Assembly: GCF_017643475.1 (NCBI RefSeq)
Contig: NZ_JAEPNI010000002.1
Location: 558,001-622,000 of the forward strand
Source: Maricaulis sp.
Lineage (GTDB): Bacteria > Pseudomonadota > Alphaproteobacteria > Caulobacterales > Maricaulaceae
DNA length: 64,000 nucleotides
Direction: 5' to 3'
Below are positions 25,730 through 34,612 of the stretch, piece by piece (the stretch's first letter is position 1; each line of letters opens with the position of its first letter). Under the pieces are notes generated by a model, which had not been told where the DNA came from, did no database searches, and saw only the letters and a list, made by a program, of their open reading frames with translations. Made by a program: the position numbers and the translations under genes.

Positions 25730-26569
25730 ATGCTTGAACCTGCTACTCTCACCCCTCACGACGAAAAAGCTCTCCAGGCGCTGATCGACTGGTGGGACGA
25801 GGCTGGTATCGAGCTGGATGCCCCGGTTACGCGTCTGAAAAAACAGACTTCGCCGGCACCTGCTCCGCGGAGCGCCCCGACGCGCCAACCACCACCGCCC
25901 CAGCGCACAGCAACACCGGCGGCGGCCATCGCAGCCGGGTTTGGCGAACCCGAGGTCCAGGGCCCTTCTGCCCAGGAAGTCGCAGCCAAGGCCGACACGC
26001 TTGACGCTTTGGAAAGCGCGATCCGCGAATTCGAGGGCTGCCCGCTAAAGCGTACGGCCCGAAACACGGTGTTTGCGCGCGGCAATCGCGACGCAAAGAT
26101 CATGATCATCGGGGAAGCGCCGGGCCGGGATGAGGACGAACAGGCCAAGCCCTTCATGGGGCCCGCCGGACACCTCCTCGACAAGATGTTCGCCTCCATC
26201 GGCCTGGGCGAGGACGCGCTTTACATCTCCAATATCGTCAACTGGCGACCGCCGGGGAACCGGAACTCCACCAAGGACGAGATCGCGACCTGCCTGCCGC
26301 TAATCGAACGTCACATCGCGTTGAAGGCACCGGAGATCCTTGTCGTAGCCGGCGGTGTTGCGGCGCAGTCCCTGCTACGGGAAGATGCCAGCATCTCTCG
26401 CCTGCGTGGACAATGGCGTGACTACTCGCTCAAGAATCCCGATGGATCGGACAGCGGCACAAGCATCCCCTGCCTGCCACTCTTTCACCCATCTTTCCTG
26501 CTGCGTCAGCCGGCATCCAAGAAAAAAGCCTGGCATGACCTGCTCGCGCTGGATGCCAGGCTCCGATGA
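25730..26569 (+). CDS. Type-4 (Fe-S) uracil-DNA glycosylase
   Basis: 279 residues. After an N-terminal ~95-residue Pro/Ala-rich linker comes the UDG core: CPLKRTARNTVFARGN, IIGEAPGRDEDEQAKPFMG, ISNIVNWRPPGNR, CLPLIERHI and LPLFHPSFLLRQP. The GEAPG motif replaces the catalytic Asp of family 1, and the cysteines (CPL, CLPL) fit the 4Fe-4S ligands of family 4. It excises uracil from DNA. No ribosome binding site precedes the ATG, which begins 3 bp after the ACGT element, so the message may be leaderless. Confidence 0.92.
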   Translation: MLEPATLTPHDEKALQALIDWWDEAGIELDAPVTRLKKQTSPAPAPRSAPTRQPPPPQRTATPAAAIAAGFGEPEVQGPSAQEVAAKADTLDALESAIREFEGCPLKRTARNTVFARGNRDAKIMIIGEAPGRDEDEQAKPFMGPAGHLLDKMFASIGLGEDALYISNIVNWRPPGNRNSTKDEIATCLPLIERHIALKAPEILVVAGGVAAQSLLREDASISRLRGQWRDYSLKNPDGSDSGTSIPCLPLFHPSFLLRQPASKKKAWHDLLALDARLR

Positions 26570-26582
26570 GACCGTTTCCGCG

Positions 26583-27509
26583 CTATTGAGCGCGAAGATG
26601 CGTCAGCGCTGCGGCCAGCGCATCATCGGACGATGAAACAATGTCCGGCTGAACACCTTCCGCTTCCCAGCCACGGCCCGTGCGCGGATCAAACGTCCGA
26701 CCTTGCGGCATGAACACGGCCAGGTCATCGCTCAGGCGCATTTCCTCGCCCCAGTGGCCGCCACCGCCGGTGGGCTCGCCGATCACCGTGGCACGGCCGG
26801 TAATCTTCATGCCGAAGGTAAAGGACTCAGCCGCCGAGAAGCTGCGCTGATTGGTCAGGATCACCAGCGGGCGATCGACAAAGGGCTCGCCGGCCACGTT
26901 ATCGCTGGTCCAGCGCTCGCGCGTCGGCATGTCGCGCCCCTCGGTCGAGGTCAGATGGGTCGGCTCCGCAAAGAACCAGGACGCAAAATGGACGAGCGTG
27001 CGGGGTTCACCGCCGCAATTATTGCGTACATCCAGGATGATGCCGTCTGCATCACCCAGCTCGACCATCGCCGCGTCAAAACCGGCACGATAGGCGTCAT
27101 CGCCATAAATGCGCGGCACCGAGATATATCCGATATTTCCGGCTTCCATCCGCCAGGTGATGTCACCGCTGGCACAGCCGGACGGACGGCGGCGCGGCTC
27201 CGCATTCTCGACCTCCGCAGTCGGGCGATAGCGCAGGGTCAGATGGGCATCATTGGACAGCGCATAGAGTTCCTGATTGACCGCGGAGATGAACTCCCGG
27301 CGGGTTTGGAGATGCGCGAAATCATCGGACATTTCGCGCACTCTCTGCGCCAGGGACAGGCCGACATCCTCGTAGATATAGCCTTCTTCCAGCATTTGCG
27401 GGAGCTGGTCGAAAACCTCCGCCTGCCAGCCCGGCACCGGCTGGGCAAACGCTGTAGTGGACACCATCACCGCCGCCATGGCGGCACTTGCGAAGAACTT
27501 GCTAATCAT
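26583..27509 (-). CDS. S41 family peptidase
   Basis: 308 residues with signal peptide (ASAAMAAVMVSTTAFAQ). The S41 catalytic domain has NIGYISVPRIYG, GIILDVRNNCGG, the nucleophile block LTNQRSFSAAESFTFGM and VIGEPTGGGGHWGEE. There is no PDZ domain, so it belongs to the short IRBP/TSP-like branch. Periplasmic or secreted; substrate unknown. It is convergent with the uracil-DNA glycosylase gene, 13 bp apart. Confidence 0.88.
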   Translation of the reverse strand: MISKFFASAAMAAVMVSTTAFAQPVPGWQAEVFDQLPQMLEEGYIYEDVGLSLAQRVREMSDDFAHLQTRREFISAVNQELYALSNDAHLTLRYRPTAEVENAEPRRRPSGCASGDITWRMEAGNIGYISVPRIYGDDAYRAGFDAAMVELGDADGIILDVRNNCGGEPRTLVHFASWFFAEPTHLTSTEGRDMPTRERWTSDNVAGEPFVDRPLVILTNQRSFSAAESFTFGMKITGRATVIGEPTGGGGHWGEEMRLSDDLAVFMPQGRTFDPRTGRGWEAEGVQPDIVSSSDDALAAALTHLRAQ

Positions 27510-27548
27510 CCCGAAGGACCCTTCCTGCCTTGGCCGGAAGTCTCCGGC

Positions 27549-28013
27549 CTAATCCCATGTTTCCACGCGTTTCCGCGCCTGTGTGACAAGATCGAGCAGG
27601 TCGTTGCCGAGTGTCTGGCCAAGCACCCGGTATCGGGCCTGCGCTTCTTCCAGGAACGCCTCGATGCGTGAGACCTCGACCTGCCCGGCCTCAGTCAGGC
27701 CAAGCAGTCGAACACGCCGGTCGGAGCTTGGCCGTTGCTCGGTGACCATTTCCATCCCGACCAGCGTGTCGGCGAACTTGACGATCAAGGGGCGCGAGAG
27801 GCGCAATTGCGCGACCACTTCACCCAGCTTCATCGGCCCTCGCCTGGAGAGCAGAACCAGCATCGAATGTGTCTTCAGAGGAACGGAGATCTGCAATTGC
27901 GCAGCACGCTCCCCCTCCCACTTCAGAACTGTGTCGAGCAGGCGCCGCACATGGTGCGGAAGCACTGCGTGCCCGAGCTCCTCGATGAAGTCTCTTTCCT
28001 CTTCCTTGCCCAA
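27549..28013 (-). CDS. MarR-family transcriptional regulator
   Basis: 154 residues from a TTG with AGGTGA 4 nt upstream; no ATG fits. A winged helix-turn-helix covers residues ~50-115: SMLVLLSRRGPMKLGEVVAQL, recognition helix SRPLIVKFADTLVG, wing SSDRRVRLLGLTEAG. The flanking helices form the dimer interface. The DNA palindrome at 28023-28034 abuts its ribosome site, suggesting autorepression. Ligand unknown; a likely target is itself or the divergent radical SAM gene. Confidence 0.88.
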   Translation of the reverse strand: MGKEEERDFIEELGHAVLPHHVRRLLDTVLKWEGERAAQLQISVPLKTHSMLVLLSRRGPMKLGEVVAQLRLSRPLIVKFADTLVGMEMVTEQRPSSDRRVRLLGLTEAGQVEVSRIEAFLEEAQARYRVLGQTLGNDLLDLVTQARKRVETWD

Positions 28014-28022
28014 TATGTCACC

Positions 28023-28034
28023 TATTACGTAATA
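28023..28034. promoter_or_regulatory. Palindromic operator candidate for the MarR regulator
   Basis: TATTACGTAATA, a perfect 12-bp palindrome immediately upstream of the marR-type gene and in the divergent region before the radical SAM gene. MarR dimers bind such inverted repeats. Confidence 0.5.
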
Positions 28035-28172
28035 TATGCCCTATCCGATTTTGCATCTTAAATCCTCTTCATGAAGCGAGCGCAAGCACCGCGGAATGGC
28101 CAAGCCGGAAAAAGTGACGACGACTGAAATTTTGTTCTTGCTTTGTTCTAATTCTGAGTCATAGTCCAGCTC

Positions 28173-29306
28173 ATGACCGAGCGCCCCAGCGGCTACGCCC
28201 TTAACGCCCACACCACGACCCCGGATGACGCCCCCGTCGCCCCGGGAACCAGCATCAGGGGTCGGGGCGCTCGGTCTAACATTTCCGGCCGGTATGAAGC
28301 CTTCCAGCGGGAGGCTTTCGACGACGGCTGGGGCGTTGATGGTGAAGAGGTCAGCGCGCTTCGCACAACGGTGCTGAAGGATGCCTCGCGTTCCATAATC
28401 GCGACCAACCAGTCGCCGGACATTTCCTTTGACCAGTCAATCAATCCCTACCGGGGCTGTGAACACGGCTGTATCTATTGTTACGCCAGGCCCAGCCACG
28501 CCTATTGGGGATATTCACCGGGGCTGGACTTCGAGAGCGTGATCTTCACCAAGCCGGATGGCGCCAAACTGCTCGAGCAGTTTTTCAACCGGCCCAGCTA
28601 TCGCCCCAAGCCCATCGTCATCGGCGCCAACACCGATGCCTGGCAGCCGGTCGAACGACGTCTGGAAATCACCCGTGACATCCTCAAGATTTTCGCCCGC
28701 TACAAACACCCGGTCAGCTTCATCACCAAATCCGCTCTCGTACTGCGCGATCTCGACATTCTGGGGCCGATGGCGGAACAGGGCCTGGTCAAGGGGGCGA
28801 TCTCACTGACTACGCTGGACCGCAAGCTGGCGCGCGACATGGAACCGCGAGCCGCTGCCCCGCATCGCCGACTGAAGGCGATCGAGGGCCTGGCCAGTGC
28901 GGGCCTGCCCGTTACGGTGATGATGGCCCCGATCATTCCTGCCCTCACCGATCGCGAGATCGAGCCCCTGCTGGAACAGGCAGCCTGCGCCGGCGCCAGC
29001 AGTGCAGGTTATGTCCTGTTGCGTCTGCCCATGGAAATCCGCGACCTGTTCCGCGAATGGCTGGCCGAGAAACGCCCCGATGCCGCAAGCCGGGTTATCT
29101 CACTGATGCGGCAGATGCGCGGCGGCCGCGACTACGACCCGACCTGGATGCGACGCGGCCGCGGCCAGGGCCCCTTTGCCGAAATGATCTCCAAACGCTT
29201 TCGCGCGGCCATGCGCCGCTATCAGCTGGATGTGCGCCAGAAGGACCTGGATTTCTCCCGTTTCGAACGCCCGCTGGGGAGCCCGGAACAGCCCGGGCTG
29301 TTCTAG
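28173..29306 (+). CDS. PA0069/Rv2578c-family radical SAM protein
   Basis: 377 residues. The 4Fe-4S/SAM motif is CEHGCIYCY, within INPYRGCEHGC near residue 95. Then TKSALVLRDLDIL, VTVMMAPIIPALTD and a basic C-terminus (RRGRGQGPF) follow. It is the SplB-like PA0069 family, present in many bacteria but with no proven substrate. Monocistronic and divergent from the MarR gene. A perfect 18-bp palindrome lies in its last codons (29286-29303). Confidence 0.9.
   Translation: MTERPSGYALNAHTTTPDDAPVAPGTSIRGRGARSNISGRYEAFQREAFDDGWGVDGEEVSALRTTVLKDASRSIIATNQSPDISFDQSINPYRGCEHGCIYCYARPSHAYWGYSPGLDFESVIFTKPDGAKLLEQFFNRPSYRPKPIVIGANTDAWQPVERRLEITRDILKIFARYKHPVSFITKSALVLRDLDILGPMAEQGLVKGAISLTTLDRKLARDMEPRAAAPHRRLKAIEGLASAGLPVTVMMAPIIPALTDREIEPLLEQAACAGASSAGYVLLRLPMEIRDLFREWLAEKRPDAASRVISLMRQMRGGRDYDPTWMRRGRGQGPFAEMISKRFRAAMRRYQLDVRQKDLDFSRFERPLGSPEQPGLF
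29286..29303. repeat. 18-bp perfect palindrome at the 3' end of the radical SAM gene
   Basis: GAACAGCCCGGGCTGTTC overlaps the final codons. No T run follows. It could fold as a hairpin with a 4-nt loop, helping termination, or be coincidental. Confidence 0.4.
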
Positions 29307-29374
29307 GTCTACGCTCAATTTTTGATTGAGTCCTCCGGTAGCGACTGATACGACCACATCAGACAGGGGATTTA

Positions 29375-30232
29375 ATGTTTAAGCGTCTGTATGTGTTGTG
29401 CTTGGTCGCGCTCGCCGGGGGCCTGCTGGCAGCGTGCCAGTCTGAGAGCTTGGTAGAGTCATTCATTCCTGAAGACGCACGGCCCATTGTCGAACAATCC
29501 GTCCAAGGCCTGGTCAACCGAGACATGGCAACGCTGCGCGAAGTCATTCCGGCCGGTGCCTCCGACGAGCAATTGTCCAATCTAGAAGCATCACTCCCCA
29601 CATTCTTCCCGCCTGCCAGCTATGGCGACGCCCGACTGGTCGGAGCCAACCGCACCGTCGAGACACGACTGAGCTCCGGCACGCTCGACCGGCTCGAACT
29701 TGTTTATGTAGTGCCTTCGGATGACGGAGACCGACGGTTGGAGCTGGTCTTGCAAAAGGTTGGCGAAAACGCCTGGCACCTGACCTGGATGAACGCGTTT
29801 GAGGCTCCGAACCACCCGTCCATCAGCCTGGACCGGGAGGCTAATTCCTCCGCCAGAAACCTGGCACTGCTGGTGCCAATATCCAGCCTCGGATTTGTCC
29901 TGATCACCCTCATCGCCAGCTTCCGCTTCAAGCGGATCAAAAGGCGCATTCTGTGGACCCTGTTCATCCTCTCCAGCTATCCGGTGTTCGAGTTCAACTG
30001 GACACAGGAAGTCTGGACAATGGTCGCGCCGGCGATGACGTCAACTGAGAATGGCGCTCATTTCAACCTCATTTCGCTCACCCTGCTCGGAGCGGGCTTT
30101 GAGGATTTCGCCCCGCTGGAAGCCGCTCGGATCACCGCCGGCTTCCCGCTCGGCGCGCTTTTCTTCTGGTACCGGGTGATGCGCGGTGGCCCCACACGCA
30201 AGCCTGACGAACAGGAACGTGTTCGCGGCTAG
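29375..30232 (+). CDS. Membrane-anchored lipoprotein, function unknown
   Basis: 285 residues. Lipoprotein signal with lipobox LLAAC (C21). Residues ~25-160 form a soluble domain (SLVESFIPEDARPIVEQSV, then LVYVVPSDDGDRRLELVLQ), followed by hydrophobic spans LALLVPISSLGFVLITLIA, ILWTLFILSSYPVFEF and a weaker C-terminal one. I do not recognise a family. A small hairpin (29314-29330) separates it from the radical SAM gene. Its stop overlaps the convergent GGDEF/EAL gene by 4 bp. Confidence 0.65.
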   Translation: MFKRLYVLCLVALAGGLLAACQSESLVESFIPEDARPIVEQSVQGLVNRDMATLREVIPAGASDEQLSNLEASLPTFFPPASYGDARLVGANRTVETRLSSGTLDRLELVYVVPSDDGDRRLELVLQKVGENAWHLTWMNAFEAPNHPSISLDREANSSARNLALLVPISSLGFVLITLIASFRFKRIKRRILWTLFILSSYPVFEFNWTQEVWTMVAPAMTSTENGAHFNLISLTLLGAGFEDFAPLEAARITAGFPLGALFFWYRVMRGGPTRKPDEQERVRG

Positions 30233-32652
30233 GCCGCGCCACCACTCCAGTTTTGCTGGAGCTGTTCACACAGGTGATCGGCGGCACGCGCAGCCAGGTC
30301 CGGCGGGTTTTTGAGGAATTCCGGCAATTGACCGCGTGTGAGCGGACGCGACAACAGATAACCTTGGATCAGGACTTCCGGCTGGTCGCCCAGAGCCGAC
30401 ATCTCGTCAAGGTCCTCGATCCCCTCGACCACGACGCCCATGCCCAGCTGGTGTGCCAGCTCGATGGTCGAGGCGACGATGATCTGGGCTTCCGGCTCGT
30501 TCTGGAGGCCGGAAATGAATGACCGGTCGATCTTGATCTTGTCGAAGGGGAAGGCACGCAGATAGTTCAGCGAGGCATAACCCGTACCGAAATCATCCAT
30601 CGACAAGCCAACGCCCAGCTCCTTGAGACGACGCATCAGCGTCAGCGCACGCGCCTCGTCATCGATGACGACACCTTCGGTGATCTCGATCTCGAGACGG
30701 TGCGGTTCCAGGCCTGACTTGGCCAGCGCACGCTCGACCGAGAGAATGAAATTGCCCTGTTTGAACTGGGCGGGCGAAACATTGACCGCAACCCGCTGCC
30801 CCTCGGGCCAGTACACAGCCTCACGGCAGGCCGTTTCCAGAACCCATTGGCCGAGCTTGAGAATTTGTCCGCTTTCCTCGGCCAGCTGGATGAATTCGGC
30901 CGGCGAGACAAAGCCACGCACCTCGTCCTCCCAGCGCACCAGCGCCTCGAAGCCGCGGATCTCTCCGGTGCCGAGGTGAGATTGTGGCTGGAAGTGCAGA
31001 TCCAGCAACTCGTCCTCGATGGCCATGGCCAGGTCAGATTCCAGCATGCGTTTTTCCTGCAGCTCGCGTCCCATTTTCGGGTCGAAGTCACAGACACAGT
31101 TTCGGCCGAGATGTTTGGCCTTGTAGAGCGCCAGGTCGGCCTGGTTCATCAGCCGGTCCGGATCCTCGCCATCCAGCGGGAACATGGTGACACCGCCCGA
31201 GGCACTGACATTGAGATGTACCGAGCCAATCGTGACCGGAGAGCCGACCGAGGCAACGACACGCTCGGCCACCGCATTGGCCGCCATGCGGGACTCACAA
31301 TCCGGCAGGATGACCGCGAACTCATCGCCGCTCAGGCGGGCCGCGATGGCACCCTTGGGCAGAGCGTCCTGCATGCGCTCGGCAACGGTCTTAAGCAATT
31401 CATCGCCCGCGGCGTGGCCATGCACGTCATTGACTTCCTTGAAGCGGTCGAGATCGAAGAACATCAACGCGACTTCGGTATGATTGCCCCAGGCCATGGT
31501 CAGCTCGTTCTCGAGGGCTTCCCGGAAGCGCAGGCGATTGGGCAGGCCGGTCAGCGCATCGTGATGCGCCATGTGCATGATGCGCTGACGTGATCGCTCC
31601 TCGCTGGAGATATCGCGGAAGGCAATGATCAGGCTGTCTTCATTGCGGAACTCGATGCCGCGGCAGCTGACCTGGGCAGTGATGATCTGTTCGCTGCGGG
31701 AACGCAGGCGACAGGTCGACTTGTCACCACACTCCAACCCCTGCAAGACCGCGACAGAAGCCTCATCCAAGCCAACCTTGCACAAGGGCATGTTGATCAG
31801 GTCTTCCTTTTCCAGGCCGGTGATCTCGCAAATACGCTCATTGACTTCAACAATGCGACCATCCTGGACCAGGACCAGACCTTCAAAAGTCGAATTTGCC
31901 AGGGCGTTGATACGCTGCCCCTCGGCTTCGCGCCGCTTCCCGATATGCAGATCGAACAGGGCAAAACTCAGCCCCAGACCGGCGATCGGTAGAATCCCCA
32001 GCGCAATGGTCAGGCCCATCAGTTTGGGTGCCGTCTCCAGCTTGGCGACCTGCATCAGCTCGACCTGGCTGACTTCAAGCGCCTGGGTCAGGGTGAAATA
32101 GGCGATCAGCGGCACACTCGCCAGAACGCTAGCCGCGAGGGCCAGCCCGACAGCACCGGTCACCCGCGACGCCAGCAGGGCACTCAGCATGGTCACCCCG
32201 ACAACGGCAGCCATGCCAAGGCACGCCACAGGCTCGCTCCAGCCGACAGGGACGGGCGCGCTTATGGCGTTGAGACCAAAATAGATCATCGCCGCTGCCC
32301 CCGCTCCGACCGTCGCACCACCGACAAGCGAACCCAGCTTGTGCTTGAGGAAGGCCATCACCGTCCAGCCCGCGCAGGCCATGCCCACGACGACCAGGAA
32401 GGACGACAAAACAAGGAAGGGGTCAAAAGCAATCGTGACGCCAGCATTAAAGCCCATCGTCGCGACAAAACCGGCGCCCCAGCTACCAATGCCTGTCAGG
32501 AACCCCGCGACCGTGAGCCAGACCAGGCGACGCTCATCCTCGAGGATGAGAATACGCCGAACGGCGGCGATCGCAGCGACCGCGCACACCAGGCTCAACA
32601 GAGCAGCAACCCCCAGCAGCCACACATCGTGTACTGCGGCCGAATTGACCAT
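30229..32652 (-). CDS. MHYT-like / PAS / GGDEF / EAL c-di-GMP protein
   Basis: 807 residues from ATG 32652 (AGAAG upstream). The N-terminal ~230 residues hold about seven membrane spans with a MHYT layout, but the metal-binding histidines are gone (see findings). A PAS domain follows ([17 protein letters not shown]), then a GGDEF domain whose signature reads [10 protein letters not shown], and an EAL domain with [42 protein letters not shown] and a glutamate after VVEG. All phosphodiesterase residues I can check are present; no RxxD inhibitory site is seen before SGDEF. Both activities or one may be live. Divergent from rnhB. Confidence 0.9.
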   Translation of the reverse strand: MVNSAAVHDVWLLGVAALLSLVCAVAAIAAVRRILILEDERRLVWLTVAGFLTGIGSWGAGFVATMGFNAGVTIAFDPFLVLSSFLVVVGMACAGWTVMAFLKHKLGSLVGGATVGAGAAAMIYFGLNAISAPVPVGWSEPVACLGMAAVVGVTMLSALLASRVTGAVGLALAASVLASVPLIAYFTLTQALEVSQVELMQVAKLETAPKLMGLTIALGILPIAGLGLSFALFDLHIGKRREAEGQRINALANSTFEGLVLVQDGRIVEVNERICEITGLEKEDLINMPLCKVGLDEASVAVLQGLECGDKSTCRLRSRSEQIITAQVSCRGIEFRNEDSLIIAFRDISSEERSRQRIMHMAHHDALTGLPNRLRFREALENELTMAWGNHTEVALMFFDLDRFKEVNDVHGHAAGDELLKTVAERMQDALPKGAIAARLSGDEFAVILPDCESRMAANAVAERVVASVGSPVTIGSVHLNVSASGGVTMFPLDGEDPDRLMNQADLALYKAKHLGRNCVCDFDPKMGRELQEKRMLESDLAMAIEDELLDLHFQPQSHLGTGEIRGFEALVRWEDEVRGFVSPAEFIQLAEESGQILKLGQWVLETACREAVYWPEGQRVAVNVSPAQFKQGNFILSVERALAKSGLEPHRLEIEITEGVVIDDEARALTLMRRLKELGVGLSMDDFGTGYASLNYLRAFPFDKIKIDRSFISGLQNEPEAQIIVASTIELAHQLGMGVVVEGIEDLDEMSALGDQPEVLIQGYLLSRPLTRGQLPEFLKNPPDLAARAADHLCEQLQQNWSGGAA

Positions 32653-32734
32653 TACTTCTTTCACGTCTTTTGTCTCGGTCCATCCACCTTTGATTTGCAT
32701 GCTGACACGAAATCTTGGATTTAAGCTTAACGCG

Positions 32735-33346
32735 ATGGATTTTGGTTCGACTTTGCCACTCGCCGGCGTAGATGAAGCCGGTCGCGGCCCCCTCGCAGGG
32801 CCGGTGGTTGCTGCTGCCGTGGCGCTCGATCCCGCTCGCCCCATCGAGGGACTGGGGGATTCAAAGGCACTCTCGGAAAAGAAACGCCGGGCCCTGTTTT
32901 TCGATATCATGAAAAACGCTCATGTCGGCATCGGCATCGCCGAACCTGCCGAGATCGACAGGCTTAACATCCTGCATGCGACCATGGCAGCCATGCGCCG
33001 CGCTGTGCTTGGCCTGAGTGTCGTGGTGGGAGAGATCCAGATCGACGGAAACCGTGTGCCCGAAAACCTGCCCTGGCCTGCCAGTGCAATCGTGAAGGGC
33101 GATGCCAAGGTGGCCGCAATCGGTGCTGCCTCGATCATCGCCAAGACCGTGCGCGATGATCTCATGGTGCTCGCGGATGCGCGCTTTCCAGGCTATGGCC
33201 TAGCCAAGCACAAGGGTTACCCCAGCCCTGTTCACCGCGAAGCGCTTGAGCGCCTCGGGCCCTGCCCGATCCACCGGATGAGCTACGCGCCGGTCCGCAA
33301 AGCCCTCGAATCGCGCCAGCCCCGGGATGCGAATCATTGTGGATAA
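32735..33346 (+). CDS. rnhB: Ribonuclease HII
   Basis: 203 residues from ATG 32735 (an in-frame ATG at 32699 is possible). Catalytic motifs [20 protein letters not shown] (DEAGRG), [13 protein letters not shown], the acidic residue in EIQIDGNRV and [10 protein letters not shown]. It removes RNA, including single ribonucleotides, from DNA. It precedes ccrM, as in Caulobacter relatives, and its 3' end holds one GANTC site of the ccrM promoter region. Confidence 0.95.
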   Translation: MDFGSTLPLAGVDEAGRGPLAGPVVAAAVALDPARPIEGLGDSKALSEKKRRALFFDIMKNAHVGIGIAEPAEIDRLNILHATMAAMRRAVLGLSVVVGEIQIDGNRVPENLPWPASAIVKGDAKVAAIGAASIIAKTVRDDLMVLADARFPGYGLAKHKGYPSPVHREALERLGPCPIHRMSYAPVRKALESRQPRDANHCG

Positions 33347-33354
33347 CTTGATTC
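33331..33354. promoter_or_regulatory. Two GANTC sites before ccrM
   Basis: GAATC at 33331-33335 (end of rnhB) and GATTC at 33350-33354. GANTC is the target of CcrM itself, so methylation state could feed back on its own transcription, as known for Caulobacter ccrM. Confidence 0.6.
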
Positions 33355-33358
33355 AGGG

Positions 33359-33374
33359 TTAACGCCCCGTTAGC
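33359..33374 (+). promoter_or_regulatory. CtrA-like box in the ccrM promoter
   Basis: TTAA (33359-33362), seven bases, TTAGC (33370-33374): the CtrA consensus TTAA-N7-TTAAC with one mismatch. It lies 50 bp before the ccrM start, where CtrA activates ccrM in Caulobacter. Confidence 0.6.
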
Positions 33375-33399
33375 CCTAAAAGCGGAAAACGGACCGTGA

Positions 33400-34503
<1,104 letters not shown>

Positions 34504-34550
34504 CTATCGTCCGCCTCGGCGCCCCCTGAAACCTTGGTCGCTTCGGGCAT

Positions 34551-34565
34551 CTGCACTTGGTGCAG
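34551..34565. promoter_or_regulatory. Inverted repeat between ccrM and the kinase
   Basis: CTGCAC-ttg-GTGCAG, perfect 6-bp arms, 48 bp after the ccrM stop. Possible operator or small hairpin. Confidence 0.4.
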
Positions 34566-34574
34566 ACCGCAAAT

Positions 34575-34590
34575 CACCTGAATCTAGGTG
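34575..34590. promoter_or_regulatory. Inverted repeat containing a GANTC site
   Basis: CACCT-gaatct-AGGTG. The spacer holds GAATC (34580-34584), a CcrM target. It ends 22 bp before the start of the hybrid kinase. Confidence 0.4.
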
Positions 34591-34612
34591 ACGTGCGGCT
34601 AAGGGGCTGGTT

